From positions 52,799,104 to 52,863,103 of the forward strand of contig CM022302.1 in assembly GCA_011799875.1 (NCBI GenBank): a stretch of DNA of 64,000 bases, in the 5' to 3' direction. Position numbers and translations under genes: made by a program. The DNA is from Thinopyrum elongatum (lineage: Eukaryota; Streptophyta; Magnoliopsida; Poales; Poaceae). Within the stretch, counting starts at the first letter, position 1. Every line of letters begins with the position of its first letter. The notes beneath the pieces were generated by a model. That model was not told where the DNA came from and made no database searches. It saw only the letters and a list, made by a program, of their open reading frames with translations. Of this stretch, positions 43,332 through 53,610 are shown piece by piece.

Positions 43332-44336
43332 GTAGGAGCCAATATGAGCATCCAGGTTCCGCTATTAGTTATTGACCGGAGATTTGTCTCGGTCATGTCT
43401 ACATAGTTCTCGAACCCGTAGGGTCCGCACGCTTAACGTTCGATGACGATTTGTATTATTAGTTATGTTATTTGATGACCGAAGTTTGTTTGGAGTCCTG
43501 AATGAGATCACGGACATGATGAGGAGTCTCGAAATGGTCAAGAGGTAAAGATTCATATATTGGAAGGCTATATTCGGACATCGGAAAGTTCCGAGTGATT
43601 CGGGTATTTTTCGGAGTACCGGGGAGTTACGGGAATTTACCGGGAGAAGTAATGGGCCTTATTGGGCCATACGGGAAAAGAGGAGGCAGGCCAAAGGGGA
43701 GGTGGCGTGCCCCCCCCCCCCATGGGTCCGAATTGGACTAGGGGAAGGGGGCGCCCCCCTTGCCCTTTCCTACTCCCTCTCTCTTTCCCTCTTTCCTTCT
43801 CTCCTACTCCGAAAAGGGAAAGGGATTCCTACTAGGACTTGGAAGTCCTAGTAGGACTCCATACACTTGGCGCGCCCCTAGGAGGGCCGGCCTCTCTCCC
43901 TCCCTCCTTTATATACGGGGGAGGGGGACACCCCAAAGGCACACCAAGATTTGTCTTAGCCATGTGCAGTGCCCCCTCCACAGTTACACACCTCGGTCAT
44001 ATCGTCGTAGTGCTTTGGCGAAGCCCTGCGCCGGTAACTTCATCATCACCATCGCCACGCCGTCGTGCTGACGGAACTCTCCCTCGTCCTCAACTGGATC
44101 AAGAGCTCGAGGGACATCATCGAGCTGAACGTGTGCTGAACTCGGAGGTGTCGTACGTTCGGTGCTTGATCGGTTGGATCGCGAAGACGTTCGACTACAT
44201 CAACCGCATTAAGCTAACGCTTCCGCTTTCGGTCTACGAGGGTACATGGACATACTCTCCCCTCTCATTGCTATGCATCTCCTAGATAGATCTTGCGTGA
44301 ACGTAGGAAGTTTTTGAAATTGGACGTTCCCCAACA
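43332..44336 (+). repeat. Copia B 3' LTR, second block
   Basis: Begins with the right TSD copy GTAGG (43332-43336) and matches 562-1132 plus 27562-28007. It ends GTTCCCCAACA at 44336. TATA-like TATATACG at 43910. The next bases CAAAT are the presumed TSD of Copia B. Confidence 0.9.
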
Positions 44337-44341
44337 CAAAT

Positions 44342-44495
44342 AACATCACAAGGGGGTGCCCCTGGTGCCCACAAGACACCAGGGCGTGCCGGCCACCCCA
44401 GGCGTGCCCTGGTGGGTGGTGGGCCTCACATGGCCCCTCTCACTTATCCCTTTAGCCCAAGTCATCTCCTACCTCCAGAAAAAAATCACTCTTAC
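44342..44495 (+). repeat. LTR fragment of an Athila-like Gypsy element
   Basis: GGTGCCC-CTGGTG, GCCCTGGTGGGTGGTGGGCC and a CCTCCAGAAAAAAAT stretch correspond in order to 54585-54735 in the LTR at 54320-55856 (GCGCCCTGGTGGGTAGTGGG, then CCCTAGAAAAAAAAAT). It is cut on the left by Copia B and on the right by a solo LTR, and resumes at 44916-44920. Confidence 0.5.
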
Positions 44496-44915
44496 TGACG
44501 GTGTCCTGGACCAGGGGGTACTCACCATGTCGTCTCCCGACCAGCTGGATCGGGCCGAGCACCCCCATGGCGGTTCACTCATGGGCCACTTCGGGCAGCC
44601 CATGCCGCATACAAGGGAGATTCCACAAGACTTGGCGCCCAAGACGAGGACTCCTCTAAACCCTAGGCCTCCGGTGCATTATATAAACCGAGGCCAGGCT
44701 AGTCAATAGATGATCTAAGATTCATTAGAACAATCTCCTGGTAGATGCCTGTACTCTGTACTACACCCATATGAATACAATCAAAAGTAGGACGTCGGGT
44801 ATTATCTCTTCGAGAGAGCCCGAACCTGGGTAAAATCCTATGTTCGTGTTACCATCACTCCAAGACGCCTAGCTTAGGACCCCTACTACGAGATATGCCG
44901 GATATAGAACCGACA
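44496..44915 (+). mobile_element. Solo LTR (420 bp), Gypsy-type, TSD CTTAC
   Basis: Starts TGACGGTGTCCTGGACC and ends TAGAACCGACA, with CTTAC at 44491-44495 and 44916-44920. No PBS, polypurine tract or internal region follows, so it is what remains after recombination between two LTRs. TATA box at 44680-44687. Many Triticeae Gypsy LTRs begin this way; I cannot name the family safely. The region 44356-44709 shows an open frame that is chance. Confidence 0.87.
44680..44687 (+). promoter_or_regulatory. TATA box of the solo LTR
   Basis: TATATAAA in GCATTATATAAACCGAGGCC, about 230 bp before the LTR end. Confidence 0.6.
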
Positions 44916-44920
44916 CTTAC

Positions 44921-45252
44921 TCTCTCTCTCGTGTTCTTGCTCTCAACCCCATGGATTTCGATCTCTTTGCTCGAAGCTTCATTTCCAAAACTGTTTTGGG
45001 GGATTGCTACTTGGTATGTGACTCCTCCATTGCTCTAATTAGTTTTTGTTCTAGTGGTTTAATTTTTGAGTATTTAGCTACTCTTGGTGCTGCTGTAGAT
45101 GGGCTTGCATGTTGAATTCTTGGAGTTCTAAGTAGTTTGAATGCTTAATACAGCCTCTATGCACCCATATCAGTAGTTGCTATTAATCTTGTGAAGTTTT
45201 GTTGCCAAAAATTTTGTGGCCAAAATTTTCAGAATTTTATTCATAGGAAAAG
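44921..45252 (+). other. Athila-like element, leader before the gag-like frame
   Basis: T-rich sequence with TGGTATGTGACTCCTCCATTG, which I recall as part of the leader of Sabrina/WHAM-type elements. There is no reading frame of note. It leads directly to the ATG at 45253. Confidence 0.45.
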
Positions 45253-46264
45253 ATGAGTATCTTCTGGAAGTTTTCCTCCAAAAAGAATACCAAGGGAGTC
45301 ATTGGGGAATTGTCGGACAATGACCTCAACACTCCGAGAACGGTAGAGGTGCGGCCGTGTGAATGGCCACATGATGCCTTCATGGACAAGGCCGGGTTCC
45401 ATCAAGAGTTTGCCCAATTCATTGCAAATGCCGGTCTAACCGACTTCCTCGCAGATGAGTGTGACCAACACCACATCCTCACGAACTCCTTTGTGCAAAA
45501 AATTTATTTTTTGAATAGGCATGAACCTCCTGAGGTGCAGTTCAATTTATATTCTGAAACCCGTCAGATACCGCTCACTGAATTTTGAGAGATATGTTTG
45601 ATTCCCTCCGACGGGGAATTAACAGAGCCTAGACCGACAGAGTTTGAGGACTTCCTCCTCACTTTGACAGTGGGTGAGGAAAGAGGCGTGTCGAAAGCCA
45701 CCGCCACTAGTTTGCAGTTTTCTTCTGTGCATTACTTTGCTTTATTCAATGCGAAGTGTTTAACTGCTAGGGAGAAGGCCGGTGCACTTAATGCTCCCGA
45801 CCTCGCCATTTTACACAATGATCACACCTTTAGCTTAGGGGCTATTGTTGCACGTCGTCTGCACCTCAACAGAACTAAGGGCAAAATCCATGGTGGTATT
45901 TATGCCACTCGCTTAGCGAGTCACTTTAATGTTCAGATACGCCAACATGACTATCGGTTGCCCAGAGTTTATCTAGATCACCAGGCGATGGTGGCTCACC
46001 AGTTTACTGATGCTGCTGATTCTTTAATTTAACAACATTCGTTATAATTTGGTGTTCAGCGAGGATACCTGTGATATTATCCCATTAACTGCACCTGCTT
46101 TATTTGATTCTATTGCCAGGAACAGATACAGGGTCATGCTAGTGGACATTATTGCCTACCGGAATAACCAGGCAGCGGTAGAGGAGGAGCCCCAGGAGTG
46201 GGACGCTCAGGTGCCGCCGCCACAGCACTTTCACATGGGGCCGGATGGCTACTACGGATGGTGA
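45253..46264 (+). pseudogene. Gag-like protein of an Athila-like Gypsy element, broken
   Basis: ATG at 45253 starts a frame with SIFWKFSSKKNTKG, then VRPCEWPHDAFMDKAGFHQE. A TGA at 45586-45588 replaces an expected Cys codon, and the same frame continues 45589-46032 with PTEFEDFLLTLTVGEERGVS, QFSSVHYFALFNAKCL, FSLGAIVARRLHLNR and GGIYATRLASHF. A one-base shift near 46033 moves the rest to 46049-46264, ending in MGPDGYYGW. The blocks resemble the N-terminal ORF of Athila-like elements of cereals. This is recalled, not searched. No pol follows; a chromovirus LTR begins 8 bp after the stop. Confidence 0.6.
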
Positions 46265-46272
46265 TTACCAAG

Positions 46273-49200
46273 TGTAACACCCCCGGTGGTTAACTACAGT
46301 AATCCCATTTTGATTATGCCATGTCATCATGTTTAACAGTGCATGATCATCATTTGCATCATAATGCATTTCAACTTCTAACTCAAATTCAAATTAAATT
46401 AAAGTGGAAAATAAAAGTTGTCCAACATAGTAACTAAATTGTTCATTAAATAGCAAATAAATCAGAGACAATTCTAAAATTGAAACCAACATCATTGGAG
46501 TTGGGTAAGTGCCTCAAACATCTTCAAACAGCGACTAAAAACAATATTTAATAACCAATTATTAAATCTAATTTAAGTATGAAATGATGTTTTGCCCAAA
46601 CTAATTTTAGGTGTTAGGAAATAAAGCACTGGTATTTATGGACCAGGTCACATGTTTTACAAAATTCAATTTGAGCCCTAACTATTTACAAAACAGGGGT
46701 ATGGATAAATAAAAAGAGAAAAGAAAAGAAAAAGGAAAAGCCCCCCCCCGGCCCAACTGGGCCAAGGCCCAGCCGGCCGGCCCACTCCCTCCCTATATGG
46801 CCTCCCCCTGGAGGCCAGCAAACCCTAGCCCACCCCGCACTCTTCCCTCGCTCCTCTGCTTCCCCCGACCCGATCCAGATCGAGGGGCGGCGACCCCGGC
46901 GACCGCGCCGCCCCGCTCCCCGTCGCCGTTCGACGCCACCAAGCCGGCGCCCCTTCGCCACCTCGTCGGACCGCCAGCCGCCGACGCCTCGCCTCCTCCC
47001 CGGAGCCTGCGCTCGCCGCCTCCCTCGTCGCCGTCGCTGCCCTCCCTCGCTGGACCGCCGAACCCCCGCCGCCTCCTCGTCCTCCCCCTCAACGGCTACC
47101 CCGAGCCTCGCCGGCCCCCGAACCCCGGCAACGAATGTGAGCCCCGCCGCCGCCTCCCTCTCTCTCCCCGTCCCCGTCGCCCGTCCCGGTCGCCGCACTC
47201 CGGCCGCGCCCTGGCTCGCCCGCCCACGCCGATGGCCGCGCTCGCTGCGCCACTTCGTGCCCCCCCGCGTCCCTCTGTGCTCGCCTCGCTCGCCGCACGC
47301 CTCGCCCGCGCAGCCTCGCTGCTGCCGCTGTCTTGCGCCGCCGCCCGCGCTGCTACTGCTGCTCCGCGAGCTGCTCGCCGCCCGCGCACGCCGCTGCTCG
47401 CCAGCTGCCGCCGAGCCCAGCTTGCCGCCTGCGCCCGCGCGCCACTCGGCGTCGCCTCGCCACTCCCCGCGCCGGCGCGCGCCCGTAGCCGCGTCGCCGC
47501 GCGGGTGCGTGTTGACCCGCTCCATTGGCCGGACATGTCCGGCCCCGAATGGGCCTGGCCGCGGACGTGTCCGCCCCGGGCCACTGCCATGTGGGGCCTG
47601 CCCTGGAATAAAAAAAAAAGAATTAAAAGAAATAGATAATTAATTATATAATTAACCTAATTAACTCTGTTTAATTAAACTAACTAATTAATCTGTGATT
47701 AACTTAATTAAACCCTAATTAATCTTAACAGACTGCTGATGTCATGCTGACGTCATGCTGACGTCAGCAAGACACTGTTTCGGATAATGTTAATTTAAAT
47801 AATTAATTAAATTCCAGAAATTAATACAAACTTTAGAAAATCATATTAAATAATCCGTAACTCAGATCGAAAAACTTTGTACATGAAAGTTGCTCAGAAC
47901 GACGAGACGAATCTGAATACGCGGTCCGTTCGTCCGTCACGCGTCCCTAACTATCCGAACTTGCAACCGTTCCCCTCTTATCCTCTGTCCGATAATTCCA
48001 AAGACCCGGGAAATATCGTCAGATATTCTCCCGCTCCGTCTGTTACGTGTGATGCTGCGTTAGACTACCCCTAGCACCGTGTATCGTATTTGTCATGCTC
48101 ATGTTTGCTATATATTTATACTGTTTCCTCCCCCTCTTCTCTCTCGATAGCCCCCGACCCCGACGTCGTCCCCGAGACCGACGCAGCTCCGGAGCCCGAA
48201 GACACCATAGACGACCTTGCCCTTGCCGCCGAGCAACCAGGCAAGCCCCCCCCTTTGATCATCCCGATATCGCCCATTCTAATTTCTCATGCTTGCATTA
48301 GAATTACTGCTGCTGCTGCTTTACCTGTTCTGATGCATAGCCTGTTCATTGTAACCTGCTGTTGATAATTACCTACATATCCTAAACTGTTTAGTCTAGG
48401 CTGGGTAGAGACCTATCAAGTGACCCCACTTATCCCGACTGCCGCGCTGGATCGTCAGAAGACCCGATCAACGGGATTGAAGACCAGGACCCTACACCGC
48501 ACACCACCCCCCTTAGTTGTAACGACACTGCAGCGTTACTATCGAGTGCCGAGGGTGAAACCTCTGGTAGCACTTCTGATGTTAACTCTGTAGAGTAGCT
48601 ATTCGGTCGTGGTCATCGAGGGTGATTCCTCCTTCACCGCTTCCGATAACGACGCTGTCCTACAACACCTCAATTGTGGACCCAGTGAGGGTGATTCCTC
48701 CTAGTTCACCTTGACGGATACATCGAGTGGGAATTCAATGAGGGTGATACCTCGGATTCCCTGATGTTATGGACACACGGATACTTGGACCTTACAATGT
48801 TACTTGGAAAGGCGGGTCGACCCTGAGGGGTACCCGCGTGTGATGTGAAGGCGGGTTGCCAGTGTGGTGCCCGAGTGGTGAATACGAGGCGCGGCCGGGC
48901 ATTCTTAACCCTTGCCGCAAGTCCTCGAGACGGGGCGACGGGGTCACATCTTTCGTGAGTCTCTGCTCGTTACCGCAAGCCCTAGTCCTAACGATTTGGA
49001 TATTTGATCCGAGCAGACCTCTGGTCTGATAGCACTAACCATCACGTGGGCATAGTATGGGCGTTCTGCATCGTATGCATCAGCCGAAAGCTCTGTCAGA
49101 CGTCCAGTTCAGCAGTGCGGCATGGAGTGATTGGCGCCATTTCGGTGGTGCTTGGATCTGGGCCATGTACGCAACGACCCGGAGGGCGAGGGGCGATGGC

Positions 49201-49777
49201 CAAGACCCCCTTGCGCTTAGGATGTAGACCGGCGGGGACCTCTTTGCTGAGCTGTAGGTAGGGTTGCGATGTGTCGTTTGGCCGAGGCCGGGCATGACCC
49301 AGGAAAGTGTGTCCGGCCGAAGTTAATCGAGCGTGTTGGGTAAGTTGGTGCACCCCTGCAGGGAAGAACACTTCTATCGATAGCCGGTCCTACGGTAACG
49401 GACACTCGGAGTTGTATCCTGATTGATACAATTTAGAACTGGATACCTGTGATGAGACCTGTATATATGGCTCTGGGATTGCTTTCTCGCAGGGAGTCGA
49501 GAAAGGATCTCTGGGTGAGGTTGATATTATTACTGCTACATTATATGGTATTGTTCTACTCTCTTCTACTGCTGCAAGATCGCTGAAGATGCTAGTCTTC
49601 GATAGGACTAGGCCTTCTCTCTATTCTGGCATTTCTGCAGCCCAGTCCACATATACAGCCTCCCCTTGATAATGTTGCATATGTAGTGTAGATCCTTGCT
49701 TGCTGATTACTTCAGAGTACTCACGGTTGCTTTGTTTTCCTTTTTCTCCCCATTTCAGTTTGACGTGACCAATTAGC
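46273..49777 (+). mobile_element. Chromovirus LTR, truncated, same family group as element D
   Basis: Starts TGTAACACCCCCGGTGG and follows the element D LTR (in sense) through the AT-rich start, a GC-rich block (46740-47600), the AT-rich part with TGACGTCA repeats (47740-47770), the 90-nt cassette (48151-48240) and the part at 48360-49775. Homology stops at TTTGACGTGACCA, about 400 bp before the expected LTR end. No internal region or TSD partner is seen. It is therefore a broken LTR, inserted just after the Athila-like gag. Confidence 0.85.
48151..48240 (+). other. 90-nt exon-like cassette in the truncated LTR
   Basis: Preceded by CTCTTCTCTCTCGATAG and followed by GCAAGCCC. It encodes ETDAAPEPEDTIDDLALA in the same phase as in element D. 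The upstream donor GTGAGC is at 47137 and the downstream acceptor TTTCAG at 49766. Confidence 0.5.
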
Positions 49778-49799
49778 TAGTGTTGGTTATGACTATGAT

Positions 49800-50045
49800 G
49801 ACGATGGAGTTGTTATTATGATGATGATGAGTTATGTGCTAGAATGTGTTAGAATGATGAGTTGTTATATGACTCATAAATGATGATGAGTAGGAGTTGT
49901 TATTATGATGATGATGAGTAGGAGTTGTTATTATGATGATGATGAGTTATGTGCTAGAATGTGTTAGAATGATGAGTTGTTATATGACTCATAGATGATG
50001 ATGAGGAGGAGTTGTTATTATGATGATGAGTTCTTATATGACTAT
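49800..50045 (+). repeat. ATG-rich minisatellite, ~87-bp unit
   Basis: GGAGTTGTTATTATGATGAT is repeated four times (about 49806, 49894, 49921 and 50007), with a complete unit holding TATGTGCTAGAATGTGTTAG. One copy is cut short to ~28 bp. The array is internally a GATGAT microsatellite and runs into the palindrome at 50052. Confidence 0.75.
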
Positions 50046-50051
50046 GATGAT

Positions 50052-50205
50052 GATGAGTTATTATATCATTGGGTGGAAGAAAAACGGATTAGATTCAAGT
50101 GGATGGATCCAAAGTGACCAAGTTACTAATCCAACTTGGTCACTTTGGATCCATCCACTTGAATCTAATTCACATTTCTTTCAACCACCGATATAATAAC
50201 TCATC
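50052..50205. repeat. Long palindrome (about 74-bp arms, 6-7 bp loop), MITE-like
   Basis: The left arm from GATGAGTTATTATATC to CAAAGTGACCAAGTT and the right arm from AACTTGGTCACTTTG to GATATAATAACTCATC are near-perfect inverted copies with mismatches only in the middle of each arm (GGGTGGAAGAAA against TTTCTTTCAACCACC). The centre is ACTAATCC. No clear TSD can be assigned because the left flank is GATGAT repeat. It could be a foldback MITE or an inverted duplication. Confidence 0.8.
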
Positions 50206-50286
50206 ATGACCATAATGATATAACAATCTCTTAATTGCTACTGTATCAAAATTTGTATAACGAATGTATAAATACAGTATAAAACA

Positions 50287-50493
50287 AAAAAAAACATTAG
50301 CAGTGGCGTGGGGCCAAGGTTTACCATCAACACGCCTTTAACAGTAGCGCTTGTTGCACGTGCGCTACTGCTATGTTAATTTACCAGTAGCGCTGGGCAA
50401 AAAGAGTGCTACTGCTAAAAAATAGATATAGCGCCATAGCAGTAGCGCGTGTACCAAAATCCAGTGCTACTGGTAAGGTATTCCCTAGTAGTG
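50287..50493 (-). mobile_element. CACTA transposon end with subterminal repeats
   Basis: The right border at 50493 reads, on the minus strand, CACTACTAGGGAATACC, a Triticeae CACTA terminal repeat. Inside are many copies of the subterminal motif CAGTAGCGC or GCGCTACTG (for example near 50347, 50370, 50391 and 50453). The other end and the transposase are absent. CAA (50494-50496) would be the 3-bp target copy. Confidence 0.75.
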
Positions 50494-51170
50494 CAAGAGG
50501 ATATGTCTTGGCTTGATCAGATCGCCCACTACTTCTTGCATCTAGAGAAGCTAGGCTCCCCTCAAGTGCAAGATATTTGCATGGCTTGCGGTGCAATATC
50601 AGATCTGGACCTCTAACTGACGCGCACGTCATGGCCTGGGGGACATTCCTTCGCTTTGTTGTACCTGCTTGCAGGAGGAAGATAACGTGGATCACATCCT
50701 TGCTCATTGTGCCCACATAAAGAAGGTCTGGCACTCATGCTTTGATTCCCTTAGAATCAACATACAATGTCCGAAGATGAATATGACTTTGAGACAATTG
50801 TGGCTTCAGTAAAGACATATTTTTCACGGATTGGTGAAGCAAGGTTTCAACTCTCTCATCATTGGGATTGTGTGGTCTCATTGGAAACAACACAATGCGA
50901 GGGTTTTCGACATAACCGAGCGGCAGAGAAGACCTACTCAGGTAGCTTTGCAAATTCTTGACGAGATTGATGACGGGACGAAAGCTGGCCTTGGTGGTGC
51001 TGGAGGATTTCAATGCTTCGTGAGAGAGTGACCTTGTTTGTTTTAGGGTGTTGGTGTTGGTGTGAGTGTGTGCACCCCTTGCGAAGTTCGCATCGCGGTA
51101 GGCTTCTTATAATTATGCTTTTTGCCTTCTATAAAAATACGGTACGCTTTTGGAGTAGTCTCCCAAAAAT
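50494..51170 (+). pseudogene. LINE ORF2 C-terminus and 3' UTR
   Basis: One frame from 50666 reads CLQEEDNVDHILAHC, the Cys-His motif of the zf-RVT region at the end of plant LINE ORF2, then an in-frame TAA near 50811, then 50831-51031 with VWSHWKQHNARVFDITERQ, which is the usual final part. A 3' UTR follows with ATAAAAATACGGTACGC, seen at the ends of Triticeae LINEs. RT and endonuclease are absent, as expected of 5'-truncated copies. The left limit next to the CACTA end is approximate. Confidence 0.65.
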
Positions 51171-51525
51171 ATGATGGAATAACGCGACGGTATTAGTTAT
51201 ATCGACTAGCTAAGAGCCGGTTGATTACCTCTACCAACATTTCCTTTCATGTTGCTCTCCTCATCAAGGAACGTGCTAAAGTACCTGCATCTAATAATTG
51301 CAATGATTATCTCAACTACTAGTAATAGACTAATAGTGTACGTGCAATGCACATTAATATTTTGGAAACAACCAATCGATGCCTCGTGCATGGTACCAAC
51401 GCTTCACTGGCTACCTGGCCTTTATCAGTTCCGTCGCCACTCCCTCTGACTTGTGACTCTTCGTGTTATGCCACGGCGTCGAAAATGCCTATTTGTTGTT
51501 TTAACGTCGAAGGTATACTGTGAAG
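51171..51525. other. Unassigned intergenic stretch
   Basis: About 350 bp with no recognisable element, frame or RNA. GTACGTGCAATGCAC near 51339-51353 is a short palindrome-like motif. Confidence 0.4.
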
Positions 51526-52320
51526 GATCTTGATCCCCCTGCACTATTTCCTCAGTGTACCGCCTCAGGGGTTTTTCTAGTAGGCAAAGTACAAGCCATG
51601 CTCTTGGATCATGTCAGCATGGCCAACTATTGGGCCTGCTTCACCCCTGTCCACATCAAGGCAAAGCTCTCCTTGCGTGATGGTTCACAGGCTCGGGATG
51701 CCTCCCACTACTGGAGCCTCGCCGACGGTCTTCGGCACCTGACACTGACACTGATGCGTCTGGATCTTCAATACATTATGCAACAAGTGTGCCTCCACAT
51801 GCATTTCCCAACAAACAAGCACCCAAGCCTTATCAAGTGTATCCTTTGGTTAGTCAAGGGCATCCTCCACCATGATATGTGCATCTTCGGCTCTTTGCTC
51901 CAACATCGTTGCCTATTCGAACATCGATTAGGTCGGTTGCTCGGACACACGTCGCTCCACCAACGGGTACTGTGTGTTCCTGGGCGTCTCGTTGATACCT
52001 TGGTTGTTCAAGCAGTAGGCAACTGTCTCGCGCTCTAATGTGGAGGCAGAATATTGGGTCGTCGCCAGTGTCATCGTGGAGACCCGTTGGTTTCGCTAAC
52101 TCCTCGATGAGCCACACAGTCTAGTTGCCAGTGCCAACTATGTGCTACTACAATAACGTATTCGTCGTGAATTTGGTGCACCACCATTGGTACCAAGCAC
52201 ATTGGACTCGATGTGCATCTCAACCGCAAGAATGTTGCACTGGGTGAGCTTCGCATTATGCACATTCCAACAGGCAGGCAATTTGCTGGCATCATGACAA
52301 AGCGGTTATGATTCTTGTTG
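51526..52320 (+). pseudogene. Copia RT/RNase H fragment, unrelated to B and G
   Basis: Shifting frames give AKLSLRDGSQARDASHYWSL, LQYIMQQVCLHMHFP, LVKGILHH and GSLLQHRCLF near 51650-51915, then TKHIGLDVHLNRKNVALGEL and MHIPTGRQFAGIMTKRL near 52190-52310. These are the end of RT and the RNase H of a Copia pol, different from B and G. Five or more shifts are needed. No LTR is adjacent. Confidence 0.72.
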
Positions 52321-52486
52321 CGCCCCATCATTCTTTGTATTTTTTACAGTAAAAACGAGTCTCACGCCTCAATGCGATCGTGTGCAACTATCTAGAGATT
52401 AATTAGCATGTTTTCTTGTGCATGTATATATTGCCGATGTGTATGTTGCATTTCTCTCGTTCTCCTAAACTCAACACTAATTATTA

Positions 52487-52558
52487 CTCCCTCCGTCCGG
52501 AAATACTTGTCGAAGAAATGATCCCATTTCTTCGACAAGTATTTCCGGACGGAGGGAG
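52487..52558. mobile_element. Stowaway MITE, 72 bp, perfect palindrome
   Basis: CTCCCTCCGTCCGGAAATAC starts the left arm; the right arm is its exact reverse complement over 34 bp with a 4-bp centre (ATCC). TA at 52485-52486 and 52559-52560 is the target duplication. The CTCCCTCCG terminus is diagnostic of Stowaway (Tc1/mariner-related) MITEs of grasses. Confidence 0.95.
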
Positions 52559-52560
52559 TA

Positions 52561-52980
52561 TTATTTTTGGGGGGTGAACTCAACACTAATTATACCCGCA
52601 AAACAAAAACTCAACACTAGTTATGTTGCCACCGAAGTGATCAAATTACAGATCAAATTGTCACCGAAGACTACAAAAATCACAAAATATTACAGATTTG
52701 CACTCACAAAGAGCGGAAGATTGAGGAAGCACTTGTGTACTCAAGAAAACTGTACTACATGTCACCCCACAGAATTATGTCCATTCGGTGCGTAAGCAAC
52801 AGAGTGGACTCTCCATTGGTGATATTTGCATGAAGGTCCTTGGAGATGTCTGAATTGCAGCAACAGCGGCTCGCTGCTGCTTATTTTTTTTCTGAATCAA
52901 CAGCGGCTCCCTTTCTTACTCCCCCAAATCCTCTCAGTCTCACTCCTCACTCCCGTGCCGTCTGTCCATAGATTCAGAAT
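52561..52980. other. Spacer before the F-box fragment
   Basis: AT-rich first half with two more copies of CTCAACACTA-TTAT (also present left of the MITE), then a C-T-rich stretch (52915-52965) that looks like a plant 5' UTR leading to the F-box ATG. No TATA box can be defended. Confidence 0.4.
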
Positions 52981-52990
52981 CGGCGGCGGG

Positions 52991-53610
52991 ATGGCCAACG
53001 GTGCACCAGCTCGAGTCCCCTCCTCGTCCGCTGCTGCGGCTGCATGGTGCCTGGGAAGTTTCCTCGCCGCCGATCCCAGAGGACCTCATGCTGGACATCT
53101 TCCGCCGCATTCCCGATCCAACCGACCTCGTCCTCACCTCCGCCGCCTGCATCACATTCCATCGCCTCATCTCCGACCGCTGCTTTCTCCGGCAGTAGCA
53201 CGAGCTCCACGCCCCGCCCCTCCTCGGCATCGTCAACGCAAGCGAAGGCTTGCAGTCCACCGAGCCGCCTTACCCCTCCGCGTTGGCAGCCAGAGCCGTC
53301 GCCCTCGCCGGTGACTTCTCCTTCTCCTTCGTCCCCGCCCCTGCCCATGCTGACCGCTGGGCTGTCCAGGACATTCGCGACGGCCGCGTCCTCCTCGGCA
53401 CAACCCCGGGGATATTTTATGACGGGGACCGCTTCACGAAGATGGTGGTGTGCGACCCGTTGCACCGGCAGTATCAACTGCTTCCACCAATCCCTAACGA
53501 CCTAAGAGCTTTGGTGGAGGAACCAATCCTGCAGAATTTCTGCGAGACTTTCCTCGCTCCGGATGGCGATGAGGCGGCAACTACGTCATTCAGAGTGATT
53601 TGGATGGTGG
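52991..53610 (+). pseudogene. F-box protein gene fragment, broken
   Basis: ATG at 52991 starts MANGAPARV, then the frame shifts and homology runs in the frame of 53001: SPPIPEDLMLDIFRRIPDP, LVLTSAACITFHRLISDRCF, an F-box domain of about 40 residues that would bind Skp1 in an SCF ubiquitin ligase. A TAG at 53196-53198 follows, then the same frame is open to 53615 with APPLLGIVNA, HADRWAVQDIRDGRVLL and DPLHRQYQLLPPIPND, as in the grass F-box family with a variable C-terminal half. Homology stops near 53608 at RVIWMV, where transposon sequence starts. About 205 codons remain of an expected ~400. Confidence 0.8.

Larger units (their letters stand above)
460..44336 (+). mobile_element. Copia element B (Angela/WIS/BARE-like), nested host
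   Basis: A full Copia element split by insertions. Parts: 5' LTR 460-1132 plus 27562-28007, PBS at 28009, gag-pol 29240-33189, polypurine tract at 33210-33222, 3' LTR 33223-33963 plus 43337-44336. The first ~615 bp of the 5' LTR are missing in this window because a Gypsy LTR (1-459) cuts in. The two LTR halves can be aligned block by block (for example 565-1132 against 43336-43890). Domain order PR-INT-RT-RNase H is the Copia order. The family resemblance rests on the LTR start ATATGCCCTAGAGGCAATAA and on gag; I could not search a database. CAAAT at 44337-44341 would be the right TSD. Confidence 0.88.

Noticed and set aside
46686..47643. 280-codon frames on both strands in the truncated LTR
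   Set aside because: Same reason: GC-rich, low-complexity, mirrored frames, no domain. The splice-like donor at 47137 interrupts them.
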